Positions 27,101 to 37,107 are shown, counted from the first letter of the stretch. The stretch: 53,946 nt of DNA from Nocardia amamiensis NBRC 102102 (GCF_001612745.1 NZ_BDBA01000069.1:1-53946), one strand, 5' to 3'. The notes: generated by a model not told the origin, from the sequence alone. Translations and numbers: made by a program.

Positions 27101-27826
27101 CTAACGAGGCGGTCGAGATTCGAGGAGGCGGCGAAGGGCCTCATCGAGTGCGATGTTCTTGCCGTACATTTCCGCGATTGTCCGTCGCTGCTCATACAGC
27201 ACCTCCTGGCTTTTCGCGTAGTACGAGGCGAACACGGCCGCGGTGACGATGTTGAGCGTCATGAGCGTTGCGCCCGCGATCAGCAGGCGGACACCGAATC
27301 GGGCGGACGCCGAATCGGCATCGCTCTCCTTCCAGGAGATGTCGGTGTCGGCCAGCACATCATCACGCACTGTGAAAGCCGGTGGCCCATCGGTGATCGC
27401 GGTGATGGTGTACCTGCGGTTCCGGCGCAGCAGAACGGGTGCGAGCTCCAGGCCGGACGAGCTGATAGCGATCGGGAGCCGGGTGCCGCTGTCGTCCGGA
27501 ATCACCGCGATCACCGGAGCACTCACCTCGATCGGCAACGACTGACCTTGGACGAAGTCGTCCGGCCGCACGTCTTTCTGGCCACGGTTGACGAGCGTCG
27601 CCACCACGAGATGAGGGTTTCCGATCACTGCCGCGCCATAGGAGACCCGCAGCGCCTGAGATCCCGGTACGCCCGAGATCATCCGCCGGGAGTCGAAATC
27701 GAACCGCACGACACTGCGGCGGCGATTCGCCAGAAAGTAGTAGAACCCGGCGACGACGCCAACGACCGTCGCCACCAGTGCCGCCACCGGAACCCACACC
27801 ATGAATGCAGTGTCCCCGCTCACCAC
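27101..27826 (-). CDS. two-pass membrane protein of unknown function
   Basis: A 241-residue protein with a first membrane helix at about residues 10-32 (VPVAALVATVVGVVAGFYYFLA), a soluble middle part (about 35-180) and a second helix near 185-210 (LLIAGATLMTLNIVTAAVF). A charged helical tail follows. The layout suggests a membrane-anchored sensor or assembly protein, but no family is recognised. The start is GTG 27826 or 27823; ATG 27802 is possible. It follows the TetR of the atuA operon by 51 bases in the same direction. Confidence 0.65.
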   Translation of the reverse strand: MVSGDTAFMVWVPVAALVATVVGVVAGFYYFLANRRRSVVRFDFDSRRMISGVPGSQALRVSYGAAVIGNPHLVVATLVNRGQKDVRPDDFVQGQSLPIEVSAPVIAVIPDDSGTRLPIAISSSGLELAPVLLRRNRRYTITAITDGPPAFTVRDDVLADTDISWKESDADSASARFGVRLLIAGATLMTLNIVTAAVFASYYAKSQEVLYEQRRTIAEMYGKNIALDEALRRLLESRPPR

Positions 27827-27877
27827 GCGAACCGGAAGACGGTGCGACGCGGCAACATCCGTCGACCGGCGGCGGTT

Positions 27878-28492
27878 TCAGCGCGGCGCGTGCAGGGCGG
27901 CGTGCAACGTCGCCGCCCATTGGTGCACGATTTGTTTGCGGCGGGCCGAGTCGTCGGTGAGGACGTCGGCCAATCCGAGGCCGCGGGCCATATCCAGAGT
28001 CGCCTGGACCAGGTGATGGGCTACCGGATCGGAGTCGTTCACGCCGAGGGCTGCGACGGCGCGGCGGTGTGACGCGCGACCGAAGCGGGCCTCCAGCGGG
28101 ACGATGCGTTCGCGCAGCGCCGGATCGGCGGCGGCGTGCGTCCACACCTGCAGCGCCGCCTTGAACAGCGGACTGGTGTAGGACTCGACCAGACCCGCCA
28201 CCACCGCCTCGGTGCGGGCGGGTCCGTCACCCAGCTCCACCAGCGTCGCCGCCTCCTGCACGGCCTGCCCGCTGCGCGTGTCGAACATGTACTCCAGCGC
28301 CGCGGTGATCAGATCCTCCCTGGTCGGAAAGTGGTGCTGGGCCGCACCACGGGACACCCCGGCGCGCTCGGCGACCACGGCGACCGTCGCGGCCGCCCAG
28401 CCCATCTCGGCCAGGCAGTCGATCGTCGCCTCGAGCAGGCGCTGCCGGGTGACTCGGCTGCGGTCCTGCTTCGGTTCGTGGGGTGTCGCCAT
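27878..28492 (-). CDS. TetR-family regulator, last gene of the acyl-CoA catabolic operon
   Basis: A 204-residue repressor with the helix-turn-helix at residues about 15-60 (TRQRLLEATIDCLAEMGWAAATVAVVAERAGVSRGAAQHHFPTRE). It begins 5 bases after the enoyl-CoA hydratase gene and is read with it. It very likely controls the operon by binding the palindrome at 37108-37123 and releasing it when an acyl-CoA intermediate is present. ATG 28492. Confidence 0.92.
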   Translation of the reverse strand: MATPHEPKQDRSRVTRQRLLEATIDCLAEMGWAAATVAVVAERAGVSRGAAQHHFPTREDLITAALEYMFDTRSGQAVQEAATLVELGDGPARTEAVVAGLVESYTSPLFKAALQVWTHAAADPALRERIVPLEARFGRASHRRAVAALGVNDSDPVAHHLVQATLDMARGLGLADVLTDDSARRKQIVHQWAATLHAALHAPR

Positions 28493-28497
28493 GGTCG

Positions 28498-29274
28498 CTA
28501 TTCTGCCCAGCTCGGCGGGCGGCGCTGCAAAAAGGCCAGCATGCCCTCGTGCACTTCAGGGGTGCCGAAGAAGCTCGCCGAACGCTGCGCGAGTTCCTCG
28601 GCGGAGGAGTCGAACTGCGCGAGGATGTCCGCGTTGACCAGCCGCTTGGCCTCCGCGAGCCCCTGCGGCGACCCCTTGCGCACTTCCCCGCACAGCCGCG
28701 TCACCTCGGCCGCCGGGTCTTCGGCGGTGACCGTGACCAGGCCGATCTCCTGCGCCACGGCAGCGCCGAACTTCTCCCCGGTCAGGTAATACCGGCTGGC
28801 GGCACGCGGGCTGAGCCTCGGCAGCAGGGTCAGCGAGATCATGAACGGCGCCAACCCGATCCGTACCTCGGTGAGCGCGAAGCTGCTGCCCGGCCCGGCC
28901 ACGACGATGTCGCAGGCTGCGACGATGCCCATGCCACCGGCACGTACATTGCCGTCGATCCGCGCGATCACCGGCTTCGGTGTCTCCACCAGCCCGCGCA
29001 GCACGCCGATCATCACCCGGGTGCGCTCGTCGGCGGCCACGGCCGGATCGGCGTTGCTCGCCTCACTGAGGTCCGCACCCGCGCAGAACGTGTTGCCGGT
29101 GTGCGCGAGCACGATGACGCGCACCTTGTCGTCGGCCGCCGCGTCGTCCAGCCCGCGCAGCAACTCGGCGACCAGCCTGGAGGACAGCGCGTTGCGGTTG
29201 TGCGGCGAGTCGAACGTGAGCGTCGCCACACCGTCGCTCACCTCGTAGCGGACGAACGGGCCCGTCTCGGTCAT
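28498..29274 (-). CDS. echA7: enoyl-CoA hydratase/isomerase family protein
   Basis: A 258-residue crotonase-fold enzyme. The oxyanion blocks are HTGNTFCAGADLSEAS (residues about 58-72) and VRAGGMGIVAACDIVVA (about 108-125). The Glu at the second catalytic position seems absent (RIGLAPFM), so it may act on a branched-chain enoyl-CoA as in methylglutaconyl-CoA hydratase relatives rather than as a normal hydratase. It follows the acyl-CoA dehydrogenase by 10 bases. The order matches the M. tuberculosis Rv0971c-Rv0976c block from memory. Confidence 0.88.
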   Translation of the reverse strand: MTETGPFVRYEVSDGVATLTFDSPHNRNALSSRLVAELLRGLDDAAADDKVRVIVLAHTGNTFCAGADLSEASNADPAVAADERTRVMIGVLRGLVETPKPVIARIDGNVRAGGMGIVAACDIVVAGPGSSFALTEVRIGLAPFMISLTLLPRLSPRAASRYYLTGEKFGAAVAQEIGLVTVTAEDPAAEVTRLCGEVRKGSPQGLAEAKRLVNADILAQFDSSAEELAQRSASFFGTPEVHEGMLAFLQRRPPSWAE

Positions 29275-29284
29275 GCGCGTCCTC

Positions 29285-30445
29285 TCAGTACGACTTCGGC
29301 AGGCCCAGCGAGTGCTGCGCGACGAAGTTCAGCACCATTTCCCGGCTGACCGGCGCGATGCGGCCGATCCGGGATGCGGCCAGCATGGCGGCCAGCCCCA
29401 CGTCCCTGGTCAGGCCGGAGCCGCCGTGCGTCTGGATGGCTTGGTCGAGTGCCTTGATGCTGGCTTCCGCCGCCGCGTATTTCGCCATGTTGGCGGCCTC
29501 GGCGGCGCCCATCTCGTCGCCGGCGTCGTAGAGGGTCGCGGCCTTCTGCATCATCAGCTTGGCCAGCTCCACTTCGACCTTCACCTGTGCGAGCGGATGC
29601 GAAATGCCCTGATGCGCACCGATCGGCGCCTTCCACACCGTGCGTTCCCTGGCGTATTCCACCGCGCGGTCGATGGCGTAGCGGCCGAGGCCGATGGCCA
29701 TGGCAGCGCCCATGATGCGTTCCGGGTTCAGACCGGCGAACAGCTGCATCAGCGCCGCGTCCTCCTTGCCGACCAGCGCGGTCGAGGGCAGCCGGACATC
29801 GTCGAGGAACAGGCTGTACTGGTGGTCGGGCTCGATGATGTCCATCTCCTGCGCCGTCTTGGTGAAGCCTTCGGCGTCGGTCGGCACGATGAACAGGGCG
29901 GGCTCGAGCTTGCCGGTCTTGTGGTCGGAGGTGCGGGACACGATCAGCACGGCCTCGGCCTGGTCCACGCCGGAGATGAAGATCTTGCGGCCGTTGAGGA
30001 TCCAGTCCTCGCCGTCGCGGCGGGCAGTGGTGGTGATCTGGTGGGAGTTGGAGCCGGCGTCCGGCTCGGTGATGCCGAAGACCATCTTGCCGGAGCCGTC
30101 GGCGAGCTTGGGCAGCCATTCCCGCTTCTGCTCGTCGGTGCCGTACTTGGTGATGATGGTGCCGCAGATAGCCGGGGAGACAACCATGAGCAGCAGGCCC
30201 GCACCCTGCGCGGACAGTTCCTCCATCACCAGCGAGAGCTCGTACATGCCCGCGCCGCCGCCACCGTATTCCTCCGGCAGGTTCACGCCGAGAAACCCGA
30301 GTTTGCCCGCCTCTTCCCACAATTCGTCGAGCGGCTCGTTCTTGCGCGCCTTCGGAAGCACGTAGTCGCGGTAGTTGTACTTCGCGGCCAGCGCGGCGAC
30401 GGCGGCCCGCAGCGCCTTCTGCTCGTCGGTTTCGATGAAGCTCAT
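29285..30445 (-). CDS. fadE12: acyl-CoA dehydrogenase
   Basis: A 386-residue flavoprotein that makes a 2,3-double bond in an acyl-CoA. It has the N-terminal helical domain, ITEPDAGSNSHQITTTARRDGEDWILNGRKIFIS as the FAD/substrate block (residues about 120-153), and the C-terminal HGGSGLTRDVG block. The YEGT-type Glu is missing; Glu in GLNPERIMGA, at the place used by isovaleryl-CoA dehydrogenase, is a candidate base. ATG 30445 follows AGGAGAACTC. Part of the atuA operon. Confidence 0.92.
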   Translation of the reverse strand: MSFIETDEQKALRAAVAALAAKYNYRDYVLPKARKNEPLDELWEEAGKLGFLGVNLPEEYGGGGAGMYELSLVMEELSAQGAGLLLMVVSPAICGTIITKYGTDEQKREWLPKLADGSGKMVFGITEPDAGSNSHQITTTARRDGEDWILNGRKIFISGVDQAEAVLIVSRTSDHKTGKLEPALFIVPTDAEGFTKTAQEMDIIEPDHQYSLFLDDVRLPSTALVGKEDAALMQLFAGLNPERIMGAAMAIGLGRYAIDRAVEYARERTVWKAPIGAHQGISHPLAQVKVEVELAKLMMQKAATLYDAGDEMGAAEAANMAKYAAAEASIKALDQAIQTHGGSGLTRDVGLAAMLAASRIGRIAPVSREMVLNFVAQHSLGLPKSY

Positions 30446-30509
30446 GAGTTCTCCTGTACTACCTGGGGGCTCTCGCACGGCGTCGGTGCGATGAGCGCGC
30501 GATCGCGTC

Positions 30510-32540
30510 TCATCGAGACTCCTGCGTTTCGTTGGTCTCGTCGTTGGAGGCGGGTTCGACGACCGCCAGCACGGCGCCGACGTCGACCTGCTGGCCGACG
30601 GTGACGTTGACGGCGCTGAGCACGCCCGCGGTGGGCGCGGCGATGGTGTGCTCCATCTTCATCGCCTCCAGCCACAGGATCGGCTGACCCTGTTCGACCC
30701 GGCTGCCGACCTCGGCGCCGAGCCGGATCACGCTGCCCGGCATGGGGGCGAGCAGCGAGCCGGTGGCCACCTGGTCGGCCGGATCGCTGAACCGGGGCAG
30801 CCTGCGTACGGCCACCGGGCCCAGCGGCGAGTCGACGTAGACCTGCTCGCCATAGCGCGCGACCTCGAACTCCCTGCGCACCGGACCCCGTTCGCCCGGA
30901 ACCGACAGCACGACGCGGTCCGGTGCCGACTCGACGAGGCCGAGTCCGTCGTGACCGTCCACCGTGAGACCGGTCCGGCCGAATCGGTAGCCCACCTCGT
31001 GCGTTCCGGTGGTGCGGCTCTCGTAGGACTTGCGCTGCGACTGCGACGGCAGGTTCCGCCATCCGCTGGGCAGCCCGCCGCCCACCCGCGCGCCGGTGCG
31101 GTTCGCCGCGGCGTCGGCGAGTGCGGCGGCCACGATGGACAACACCTCGTCGGATTCCGACGCCAGCGGTGCGGCGAGGGCGTTCAAGCCGTGCGTCTCG
31201 AAGAACGCGGTGTCGGTGTCCCCGGCCAGGAACGCCGGATGACGCAGCACCCGCACCAGCAGGTCCCGGTTGGTGACCAGACCGTGGATCTTCGCCCGGC
31301 GCAGTGCCGCGGCCAATAATCGCGCTGCGGCACTTCGCGTTTCAGCGTAGGAAATGACCTTGGCCAGCATCGGGTCGTAGTGCACGCCGACCACCGAACC
31401 GTCCACCACGCCCGTGTCCAGGCGTACGCCGGGTCGGTCGAGCAGATCGAATTCGGCACGCACCGACGGGATCTCGATCCGATACACCGTTCCGCTCTGC
31501 GGCTGCCAGTCGTGCGCCGGGTCCTCGGCATAGAGCCGGACCTCGATCGAATACCCGCGCATCGCGGGCGGTTCGGCAGCCAAGACGTCACCAGCGGCGA
31601 TATCCAATTGCAGCCGAACGAGGTCCAGACCGGTGGTGCATTCGGTGACCGGGTGCTCCACTTGCAGTCGGGTGTTCATCTCGAGGAAGAAGAACTCGCC
31701 CTGCTCGTCGGCGAGAAACTCGACGGTGCCCGCGCCGGTGTAGCCGATCGCTCCCGCCGCCAGCCGGGCCGCCTCGAACAGCCGCGCCCGCATGCCCTCG
31801 GTGCGCTCCACCAGCGGCGAGGGCGCCTCCTCGATGACCTTCTGGTGGCGGCGCTGGATGGAGCACTCGCGCTCGCCCACCGCCCAGATCGTGCCGTGGG
31901 TGTCGGCCATGACCTGGACCTCGATGTGCCTGCCGGTCTCGAGGTAACGCTCGCAGAACACCGTCGGATCGCCGAAAGCGGATTCCGCCTCCCGGCGGGC
32001 GGCGTCGATCTGCGGTGCCAACTCGGCCAGGTCGCGCACCACCCGCATGCCGCGCCCGCCGCCACCGGCGGACGCCTTGATCAGCACCGGCAGATGCTCC
32101 TCGGTGACCTCGGCCGGGTCCAACTCGGCGAGCACGGGGACACCGGCGGCGTCCATCATCTTCTTCGCCGCGACCTTCGAGCCCATCTGCTCGATCGCCT
32201 CGACGGGCGGCCCGATCCAGACCAGCCCGGCGTCGAGCACCGCTTTGGCGAATTCGGCGTTCTCGGACAGGAATCCGTATCCGGGGTGGATGGCGTCCGC
32301 GCCGGTGGCGAGCGCAGCCTCGATGATCAGCTCACCGCGCAGGTACGTCTCCGCGGGCGTATTGCCGGGCAGGCGCACAGCGGCGTCCGCCTCGACGACG
32401 TGCGGCGCGGCGGCATCCGCATCGGAGTACACCGCGACGGTGCCCACGCCCATGCGGCGGCAGGTGGCGAAGACCCGGCGCGCGATTTCGCCACGGTTGG
32501 CGACAAGGACGTTCGTGATAGGCGTAGGGGAATTGGACAC
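30510..32540 (-). CDS. accA2: acyl-CoA carboxylase biotin-carrying alpha subunit
   Basis: A 676-residue subunit. Biotin carboxylase spans residues about 8-450 (ANRGEIARRV, the ATP loop SAGGGGRGMRVV, MNTRLQVEHPVTE). A linker follows, and the C-terminal biotinyl domain has the biotin Lys in LEAMKMEH (near residue 640). It carboxylates biotin with bicarbonate and ATP for the beta subunit encoded next to it. GTG 32540 gives the usual start and lies 8 bases after the beta-subunit gene. The likely substrate is a branched acyl-CoA such as 3-methylcrotonyl- or geranyl-CoA. Confidence 0.95.
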   Translation of the reverse strand: MSNSPTPITNVLVANRGEIARRVFATCRRMGVGTVAVYSDADAAAPHVVEADAAVRLPGNTPAETYLRGELIIEAALATGADAIHPGYGFLSENAEFAKAVLDAGLVWIGPPVEAIEQMGSKVAAKKMMDAAGVPVLAELDPAEVTEEHLPVLIKASAGGGGRGMRVVRDLAELAPQIDAARREAESAFGDPTVFCERYLETGRHIEVQVMADTHGTIWAVGERECSIQRRHQKVIEEAPSPLVERTEGMRARLFEAARLAAGAIGYTGAGTVEFLADEQGEFFFLEMNTRLQVEHPVTECTTGLDLVRLQLDIAAGDVLAAEPPAMRGYSIEVRLYAEDPAHDWQPQSGTVYRIEIPSVRAEFDLLDRPGVRLDTGVVDGSVVGVHYDPMLAKVISYAETRSAAARLLAAALRRAKIHGLVTNRDLLVRVLRHPAFLAGDTDTAFFETHGLNALAAPLASESDEVLSIVAAALADAAANRTGARVGGGLPSGWRNLPSQSQRKSYESRTTGTHEVGYRFGRTGLTVDGHDGLGLVESAPDRVVLSVPGERGPVRREFEVARYGEQVYVDSPLGPVAVRRLPRFSDPADQVATGSLLAPMPGSVIRLGAEVGSRVEQGQPILWLEAMKMEHTIAAPTAGVLSAVNVTVGQQVDVGAVLAVVEPASNDETNETQESR

Positions 32541-32548
32541 GGCGCGCC

Positions 32549-34147
32549 TCACATTCGGAAGACGCCGAAGCCTTCGGCGCCCTTGATCGGGGCATTGTGA
32601 ATGGCCGACAAGGACATTCCCAATACCGTCCGGGTATCCCGCGGGTCGATGACGCCGTCGTCGTAGAGCCGCCCGGACATGAACATCGCCAGCGACTCGG
32701 CCTCGATCTGCGCCTCCACCATGGCGCGCATCCCGGTGTCGGCCTCCTCGTCGAACGGCAATCCCTTCGCCTCGGCGGCGGCGCGGCTGACGATCGAGAT
32801 GACGCCGGCCAGCTGCGCCCCGCCCATGACGGCGGATTTCGCACTGGGCCAGGCGAAGACGAAACGCGGGTCGTAGGCCCGGCCGCACATGCCGTAGTGG
32901 CCGGCGCCGTAGGACGCGCCCATCAGCACCGAGATGTGCGGCACCTTCGAGTTGGACACCGCGTTGATCATCATCGAGCCGTGCTTGATGATGCCCTTCT
33001 GCTCGTACTCCTTGCCGACCATGTAGCCGGTGGTGTTGTGCAGGAACAGCAGCGGGGTGTCGGACTTGTTGGCCAGCTGGATGAACTGGGTGGCCTTCTG
33101 CGACTCCTCGGAGAACAGCACGCCGCGCGCGTTCGCCAGGATGCCGATCGGATACCCGTGCAGTTCGGCCCATCCGGTGACCAGGCTGCTGCCGTAGAGC
33201 GGTTTGAACTCGTCGAAGTCCGAGCCGTCCACGATGCGCGCGATCACCTCGCGTGGGTCGAACGGGATCTTCAGGTCCGATGGCACGATGCCGAGCAGGT
33301 CGTCGGGGTCGTACAGCGGCTCGATCACCTCGGCGCGCGGCGCGGGCCCCCGCTTGCGCCAATTCAACCGCTTGACGATGGAGCGGCCGATACGGATCGC
33401 GTCCTGCTCGTCCACTGCGTAGTAGTCGGCAAGTCCGGAGATCCGCGCGTGCATGTCGGCGCCGCCGAGCGATTCGTCGTCGGATTCCTCACCCGTGGCC
33501 ATCTTGACCAGCGGCGGTCCGCCGAGGAACACCTTGGAGCGCTCCTTGATCATCACCACGTGATCGGACATGCCGGGGATGTAGGCGCCGCCCGCGGTGG
33601 AGTTGCCGAACACCAGCGCGATGGTCGGAATGCCCGCCGCCGACGCCTGGGTGAGATCGCGGAACATCCGGCCGCCAGGGACGAACACCTCTTTCTGCGT
33701 GGGCAGATCCGCACCGCCGGATTCCACCAGCGAGATCACCGGGAGCCGGTTCTCCCGCACGATGTCGTTGATGCGCAGGGTCTTGCGCAGCGTCCACGGG
33801 TTCGAGGTGCCGCCGCGCACGGTCGGGTCCGGCGCGACGATCATGCACTCGACGCCCTCCACCACCCCGATGCCGGCGATGGTGCTTGCGCCGACGTGGA
33901 ATTCGCTGCCCCAGCCCGCCAGCGGGCACAGCTCCAGGAATGGCGAATCCTCGTCGATGAGCAGTTCGATGCGCTCGCGGGCGGTCAGCTTGCCGCGCTT
34001 GCGGTGCCGGGCCAGCTTGTCCGGCCCGCCGCCCGCGATGGCCTTGGCGAACTCGGCCTCGACCTCGACGAGCTTGGCGCTCATGGCTTCCGCGGCCGCG
34101 GCGTACTCGGGCGACCCGGTGTCCAGGGTGCTCCGCAAGATGGTCAT
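32549..34147 (-). CDS. accD2: acyl-CoA carboxylase carboxyltransferase beta subunit
   Basis: A 532-residue carboxyltransferase. The two half-folds are visible: GGTSNPWTLRKTLRINDI near 140 and the C-terminal GASYGAGHYGMCGRAYDPRFVFAWP around 430. FLHNTTGYMVGKEYEQKGIIKHGSMMINA is the family-wide substrate and CO2 block of 3-methylcrotonyl- and geranyl-CoA carboxylases. ATGA overlap with the preceding acyl-CoA dehydrogenase gene. Works with AccA2. Confidence 0.95.
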   Translation of the reverse strand: MTILRSTLDTGSPEYAAAAEAMSAKLVEVEAEFAKAIAGGGPDKLARHRKRGKLTARERIELLIDEDSPFLELCPLAGWGSEFHVGASTIAGIGVVEGVECMIVAPDPTVRGGTSNPWTLRKTLRINDIVRENRLPVISLVESGGADLPTQKEVFVPGGRMFRDLTQASAAGIPTIALVFGNSTAGGAYIPGMSDHVVMIKERSKVFLGGPPLVKMATGEESDDESLGGADMHARISGLADYYAVDEQDAIRIGRSIVKRLNWRKRGPAPRAEVIEPLYDPDDLLGIVPSDLKIPFDPREVIARIVDGSDFDEFKPLYGSSLVTGWAELHGYPIGILANARGVLFSEESQKATQFIQLANKSDTPLLFLHNTTGYMVGKEYEQKGIIKHGSMMINAVSNSKVPHISVLMGASYGAGHYGMCGRAYDPRFVFAWPSAKSAVMGGAQLAGVISIVSRAAAEAKGLPFDEEADTGMRAMVEAQIEAESLAMFMSGRLYDDGVIDPRDTRTVLGMSLSAIHNAPIKGAEGFGVFRM

Positions 34148-35295
34148 GACTGGTACCCCAATCGTTTCGCCGCCAGTCCGGTGAGGATTTCCGTTGTCCC
34201 GCCGCCGATCCCGAGGATGCGCATGTCCCGGTACTGGCGCTCGATCTCGGATTCGCGCATGTAGCCGAGGCCGCCGAAGAGCTGGACGGCTTGGTTGGCC
34301 ACCCATTCGCCCGCCTCGACCGCGGTGTTCTTGGCGAAGCACACTTCGGCGATCAGGTCGGTCTCGCCTTCGGCGCTGCGCTGCACCACGTCCCGGGTGT
34401 AGACCCGGGCGACGTCGATGCGCCGCGCCATCTCGGTGACCGTGTTCTGCACCGCCTGCCTGCTGATCAGTGGGCGGCCGAAGGTCTCACGGTTGCGCAC
34501 CCACGCCAGGGTGAGGTCCAGGCAGCGCTGCGCGCTCGAATACGCCTGCACCGCGAGGGCGACGCGTTCGCTGACGAACGCGCCCGCGATCTGGTGGAAA
34601 CCGGAGTCCTCCGGGCCGACCAAGTTCGCCACCGGCACCCGGACGTCCACGTAGGACAGCTCGGCGGTGTCGGAGGCGAGCCAGCCCATCTTGTCCAGCT
34701 TGCGGCTGACCGTGAAGCCTGGCGTGTCCTTGTCGACGATGAGCAGCGAGATGCCCGCGGAGCCAGGGCCTCCGGTGCGGACCGCGGTGACCACGAAGTC
34801 GGCGCGGACGCCGGAGGTGATGTAGGTCTTGGCGCCGTTGACGATGTAGTGGTCGCCGTCGCGGCGGGCAGTGGTGGTGAGATGCCCGACGTCGGAGCCG
34901 CCGCCGGGCTCGGTGATCGCGAGCGAGCCTATTCGCTCGCCAGCAAGGGTGGGCTTCACCCAGCGTTCGATCTGCTCGGCATTGCCCGAGGCGATGATGT
35001 GCGGCACAGAGATACCGCAGGTGAACAGCGAGGCGAACAGCCCGCCGGACGCCCCGGCCTGGTGCATCTCCTCGCAGACGATCATCGCGTCCACGCCGTC
35101 GCCGCCGGAACCGCCCGCCGATTCCGGGAACTGCGCGCCGAGCAGGCCGAGCGCGCCCGCCTTCTTGTGCAATCCGCGCGGGATCTCTCCCTCGCGCTCC
35201 CACCCGTCCAGGTACGGCAGGATCTCGCGTTCCACGAATCCACGGACCGTGGAACGTAATTCGCGTCGTTCCGGCGTGTCCCAGGGTTTGGTCAC
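34144..35295 (-). CDS. fadE13: acyl-CoA dehydrogenase, isovaleryl/citronellyl type
   Basis: A 383-residue flavoenzyme. ITEPGGGSDVGHLTTTARRDGDHYIVNGAKTYIT is the FAD/substrate block, LDKMGWLASDTAEL follows, and QLFGGLGYMRESEIERQYRDMR is the C-terminal signature. The usual catalytic YEGT is GGGT, but Glu in FVSERVALAV occupies the place used by isovaleryl-CoA dehydrogenase. GTG 35295 overlaps the atuA-like stop (GTGA). In terpene-degrading bacteria the equivalent enzyme desaturates citronellyl-CoA before the carboxylase acts. Confidence 0.93.
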   Translation of the reverse strand: MTKPWDTPERRELRSTVRGFVEREILPYLDGWEREGEIPRGLHKKAGALGLLGAQFPESAGGSGGDGVDAMIVCEEMHQAGASGGLFASLFTCGISVPHIIASGNAEQIERWVKPTLAGERIGSLAITEPGGGSDVGHLTTTARRDGDHYIVNGAKTYITSGVRADFVVTAVRTGGPGSAGISLLIVDKDTPGFTVSRKLDKMGWLASDTAELSYVDVRVPVANLVGPEDSGFHQIAGAFVSERVALAVQAYSSAQRCLDLTLAWVRNRETFGRPLISRQAVQNTVTEMARRIDVARVYTRDVVQRSAEGETDLIAEVCFAKNTAVEAGEWVANQAVQLFGGLGYMRESEIERQYRDMRILGIGGGTTEILTGLAAKRLGYQS

Positions 35296-37004
35296 AGCAG
35301 CTCCACGGGAAGATCGAGGTGACGGGACCGCAGCCATTCGCCGAGTCCCTTGGCCTGCGGGTCGAAGCGGGCCTGGTAGGCCACCCCTCGACCGAGCATG
35401 CCTTCGATGATGAAGTTCAGCGCCCGCAAGTTGGGCAGGACGTGCCGGGTGACGGTGAGCGAAGCCGCCTCCGGTAGCAACTCTTTGACGCGCGCGACAG
35501 TGAGGGTGTGCACCAGCCAGCGCCATTGCTCGTCGGTGCGCACCCACACACCGACGTTCGCGTCGCCGCCTTTGTCACCGCTGCGCGCCAAGGCGATCGT
35601 GCCCAGCGGAACGCGGCGAGTCTCCCCAGCGGACAACGGCTCCGGTGCGGGCGGTTCGGCCACCTCGGCGAGTTCGGCAGTGTCGGTGGACGGCGCGATA
35701 TCGACACGGGTGCCGCCCGGAAGCACCGCGGTGTGTGGCACCTCGGCGGCGTCGACGAACCCAGGCGTGAACACGCCGTACGGAGAACCATTGCCCGGCA
35801 AGGTCGTAAAACTGCATCCCGGATAGCTGGCCAAGGCCAGCTCCACCGCCACGTTGGAGAACGCGCGGCCGACCTTGTTCGGATCGGGGTCCCGGACCAC
35901 GCAGCGCAGCAGCGCACTCGCTTGTTCTTCGGTCTCCGCGTCCGGCCGGTCCAGGCGGGCCAGCGTCCAGGTCAGCTCGGCGGGACGAGTCGGCAGCCAG
36001 GACTCCAGCTGACGACGCGCCAGCTCGGCTTTCGCCTCGATATCCAAACCGGTGAGCACGAACTCCATCTCGTTGCGGAAGCCGCCGAGGGTGTTCAGCG
36101 AGACCTTGAGCCGAGGCGGCGGAGCCTCGCCCGTGACGGCGCTGATCCGCACCCGGTCCGGGCCGTCCTGGTCGAGCTGGATGGTGTCCAGGCGTGCGGT
36201 CACGTCGGGTCCGGCGTAGCGGGCGCCCTGGATCTCGTACATCAACTGGGCTTCGACCGTGTCGACGGTGACCGCGCCGCCCGTGCCCTGATGCTTGGTG
36301 ATGACGCTGCTTCCGTCGGCGCGGATTTCGGCGATGGGGAAGCCCGGCCTGCCCAGGTCGGCGAGTTCGGTGAAGAAGGCGTAGTTGCCGCCGGTGGCCT
36401 GGGTGCCGCACTCTATGACGTGCCCGGCCACCACCGCGCCCGCCAGCTGGTCGTAATCGGTTCGGCCCCAACCGAAGTGCGCGGCAGCCGGGCCGACGAT
36501 CACCGACGCGTCGGTCACTCGTCCGGTGACGACGATGTCCGCGCCTGCGTTCAGGCATTCCGCGATGCCCCACGCGCCGAGGTAGGCGTTGGCGGTCAGC
36601 GGTGCGCCGAAACCGAGGTCACCGGCGCGCGCCAGGAGATCGTCGCCCTCGACGTGCGCGATCTTCGCGTCCAGTCCGAGATCCGCGGCGACCTTGCGCA
36701 GTTTTTCGGCGAGACCGGCCGGGTTGAGGCCGCCCGCATTCGCGACGATGCGCACCCTGCGTTCCAGCGCGAGCCCGAGGCAGTCCTCGATCTGCTTGAC
36801 GAAGGTCTTCGCGTAGCCGAGGCTCGGGTCCTTCATCCGGTCGCGGCCGAGGATCAGCATGGTCAGCTCGGCGAGATAGTCGCCGGTGAGCACATCGAGC
36901 TGCCCGCCTTCGAGCATCTCTCGCATGGCACTGAGCCGATCACCGTAGAAGCCGGAACAGTTGCCGATCCGGAGCACGTCCGGGTCGGCGGCCAGCATAC
37001 TCAT
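35292..37004 (-). CDS. AtuA-like acyclic terpene utilisation protein (DUF1446)
   Basis: A 570-residue protein of the AtuA/DUF1446 family: LRIGNCSGFYGDRLSAMREMLEGGQLDVLTGDYLAELTM is the hallmark opening. VRIVANAGGLNP, VTGRVTDASVIVGPAAAHFGWG, HVIECGTQATGGNY and the C-terminal ARSGDKGGDANVGVWV domain follow. It is needed for growth on citronellol and related terpenes in Pseudomonas, but its reaction is not known. It is the first gene of the seven-gene operon. ATG 37004 follows GGAGG by about 10 bases. A perfect palindrome lies about 100 bases upstream. Confidence 0.93.
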   Translation of the reverse strand: MSMLAADPDVLRIGNCSGFYGDRLSAMREMLEGGQLDVLTGDYLAELTMLILGRDRMKDPSLGYAKTFVKQIEDCLGLALERRVRIVANAGGLNPAGLAEKLRKVAADLGLDAKIAHVEGDDLLARAGDLGFGAPLTANAYLGAWGIAECLNAGADIVVTGRVTDASVIVGPAAAHFGWGRTDYDQLAGAVVAGHVIECGTQATGGNYAFFTELADLGRPGFPIAEIRADGSSVITKHQGTGGAVTVDTVEAQLMYEIQGARYAGPDVTARLDTIQLDQDGPDRVRISAVTGEAPPPRLKVSLNTLGGFRNEMEFVLTGLDIEAKAELARRQLESWLPTRPAELTWTLARLDRPDAETEEQASALLRCVVRDPDPNKVGRAFSNVAVELALASYPGCSFTTLPGNGSPYGVFTPGFVDAAEVPHTAVLPGGTRVDIAPSTDTAELAEVAEPPAPEPLSAGETRRVPLGTIALARSGDKGGDANVGVWVRTDEQWRWLVHTLTVARVKELLPEAASLTVTRHVLPNLRALNFIIEGMLGRGVAYQARFDPQAKGLGEWLRSRHLDLPVELL

Positions 37005-37107
37005 CAGCGGGAATGCCTCCTGTACGGCGGACCGTCAGGATGGGCCGCATGCCGCATCCGTGGAGTCCGCGTTCCGCGACCAGCATCACACTCGCGGCAG
37101 AAAAAAG

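Noticed and set aside
32597..34264. 555-codon open frame antisense to accD2
   Set aside because: The minus strand encodes an intact carboxyltransferase. The His/Arg-rich antisense product is typical of shadow frames.
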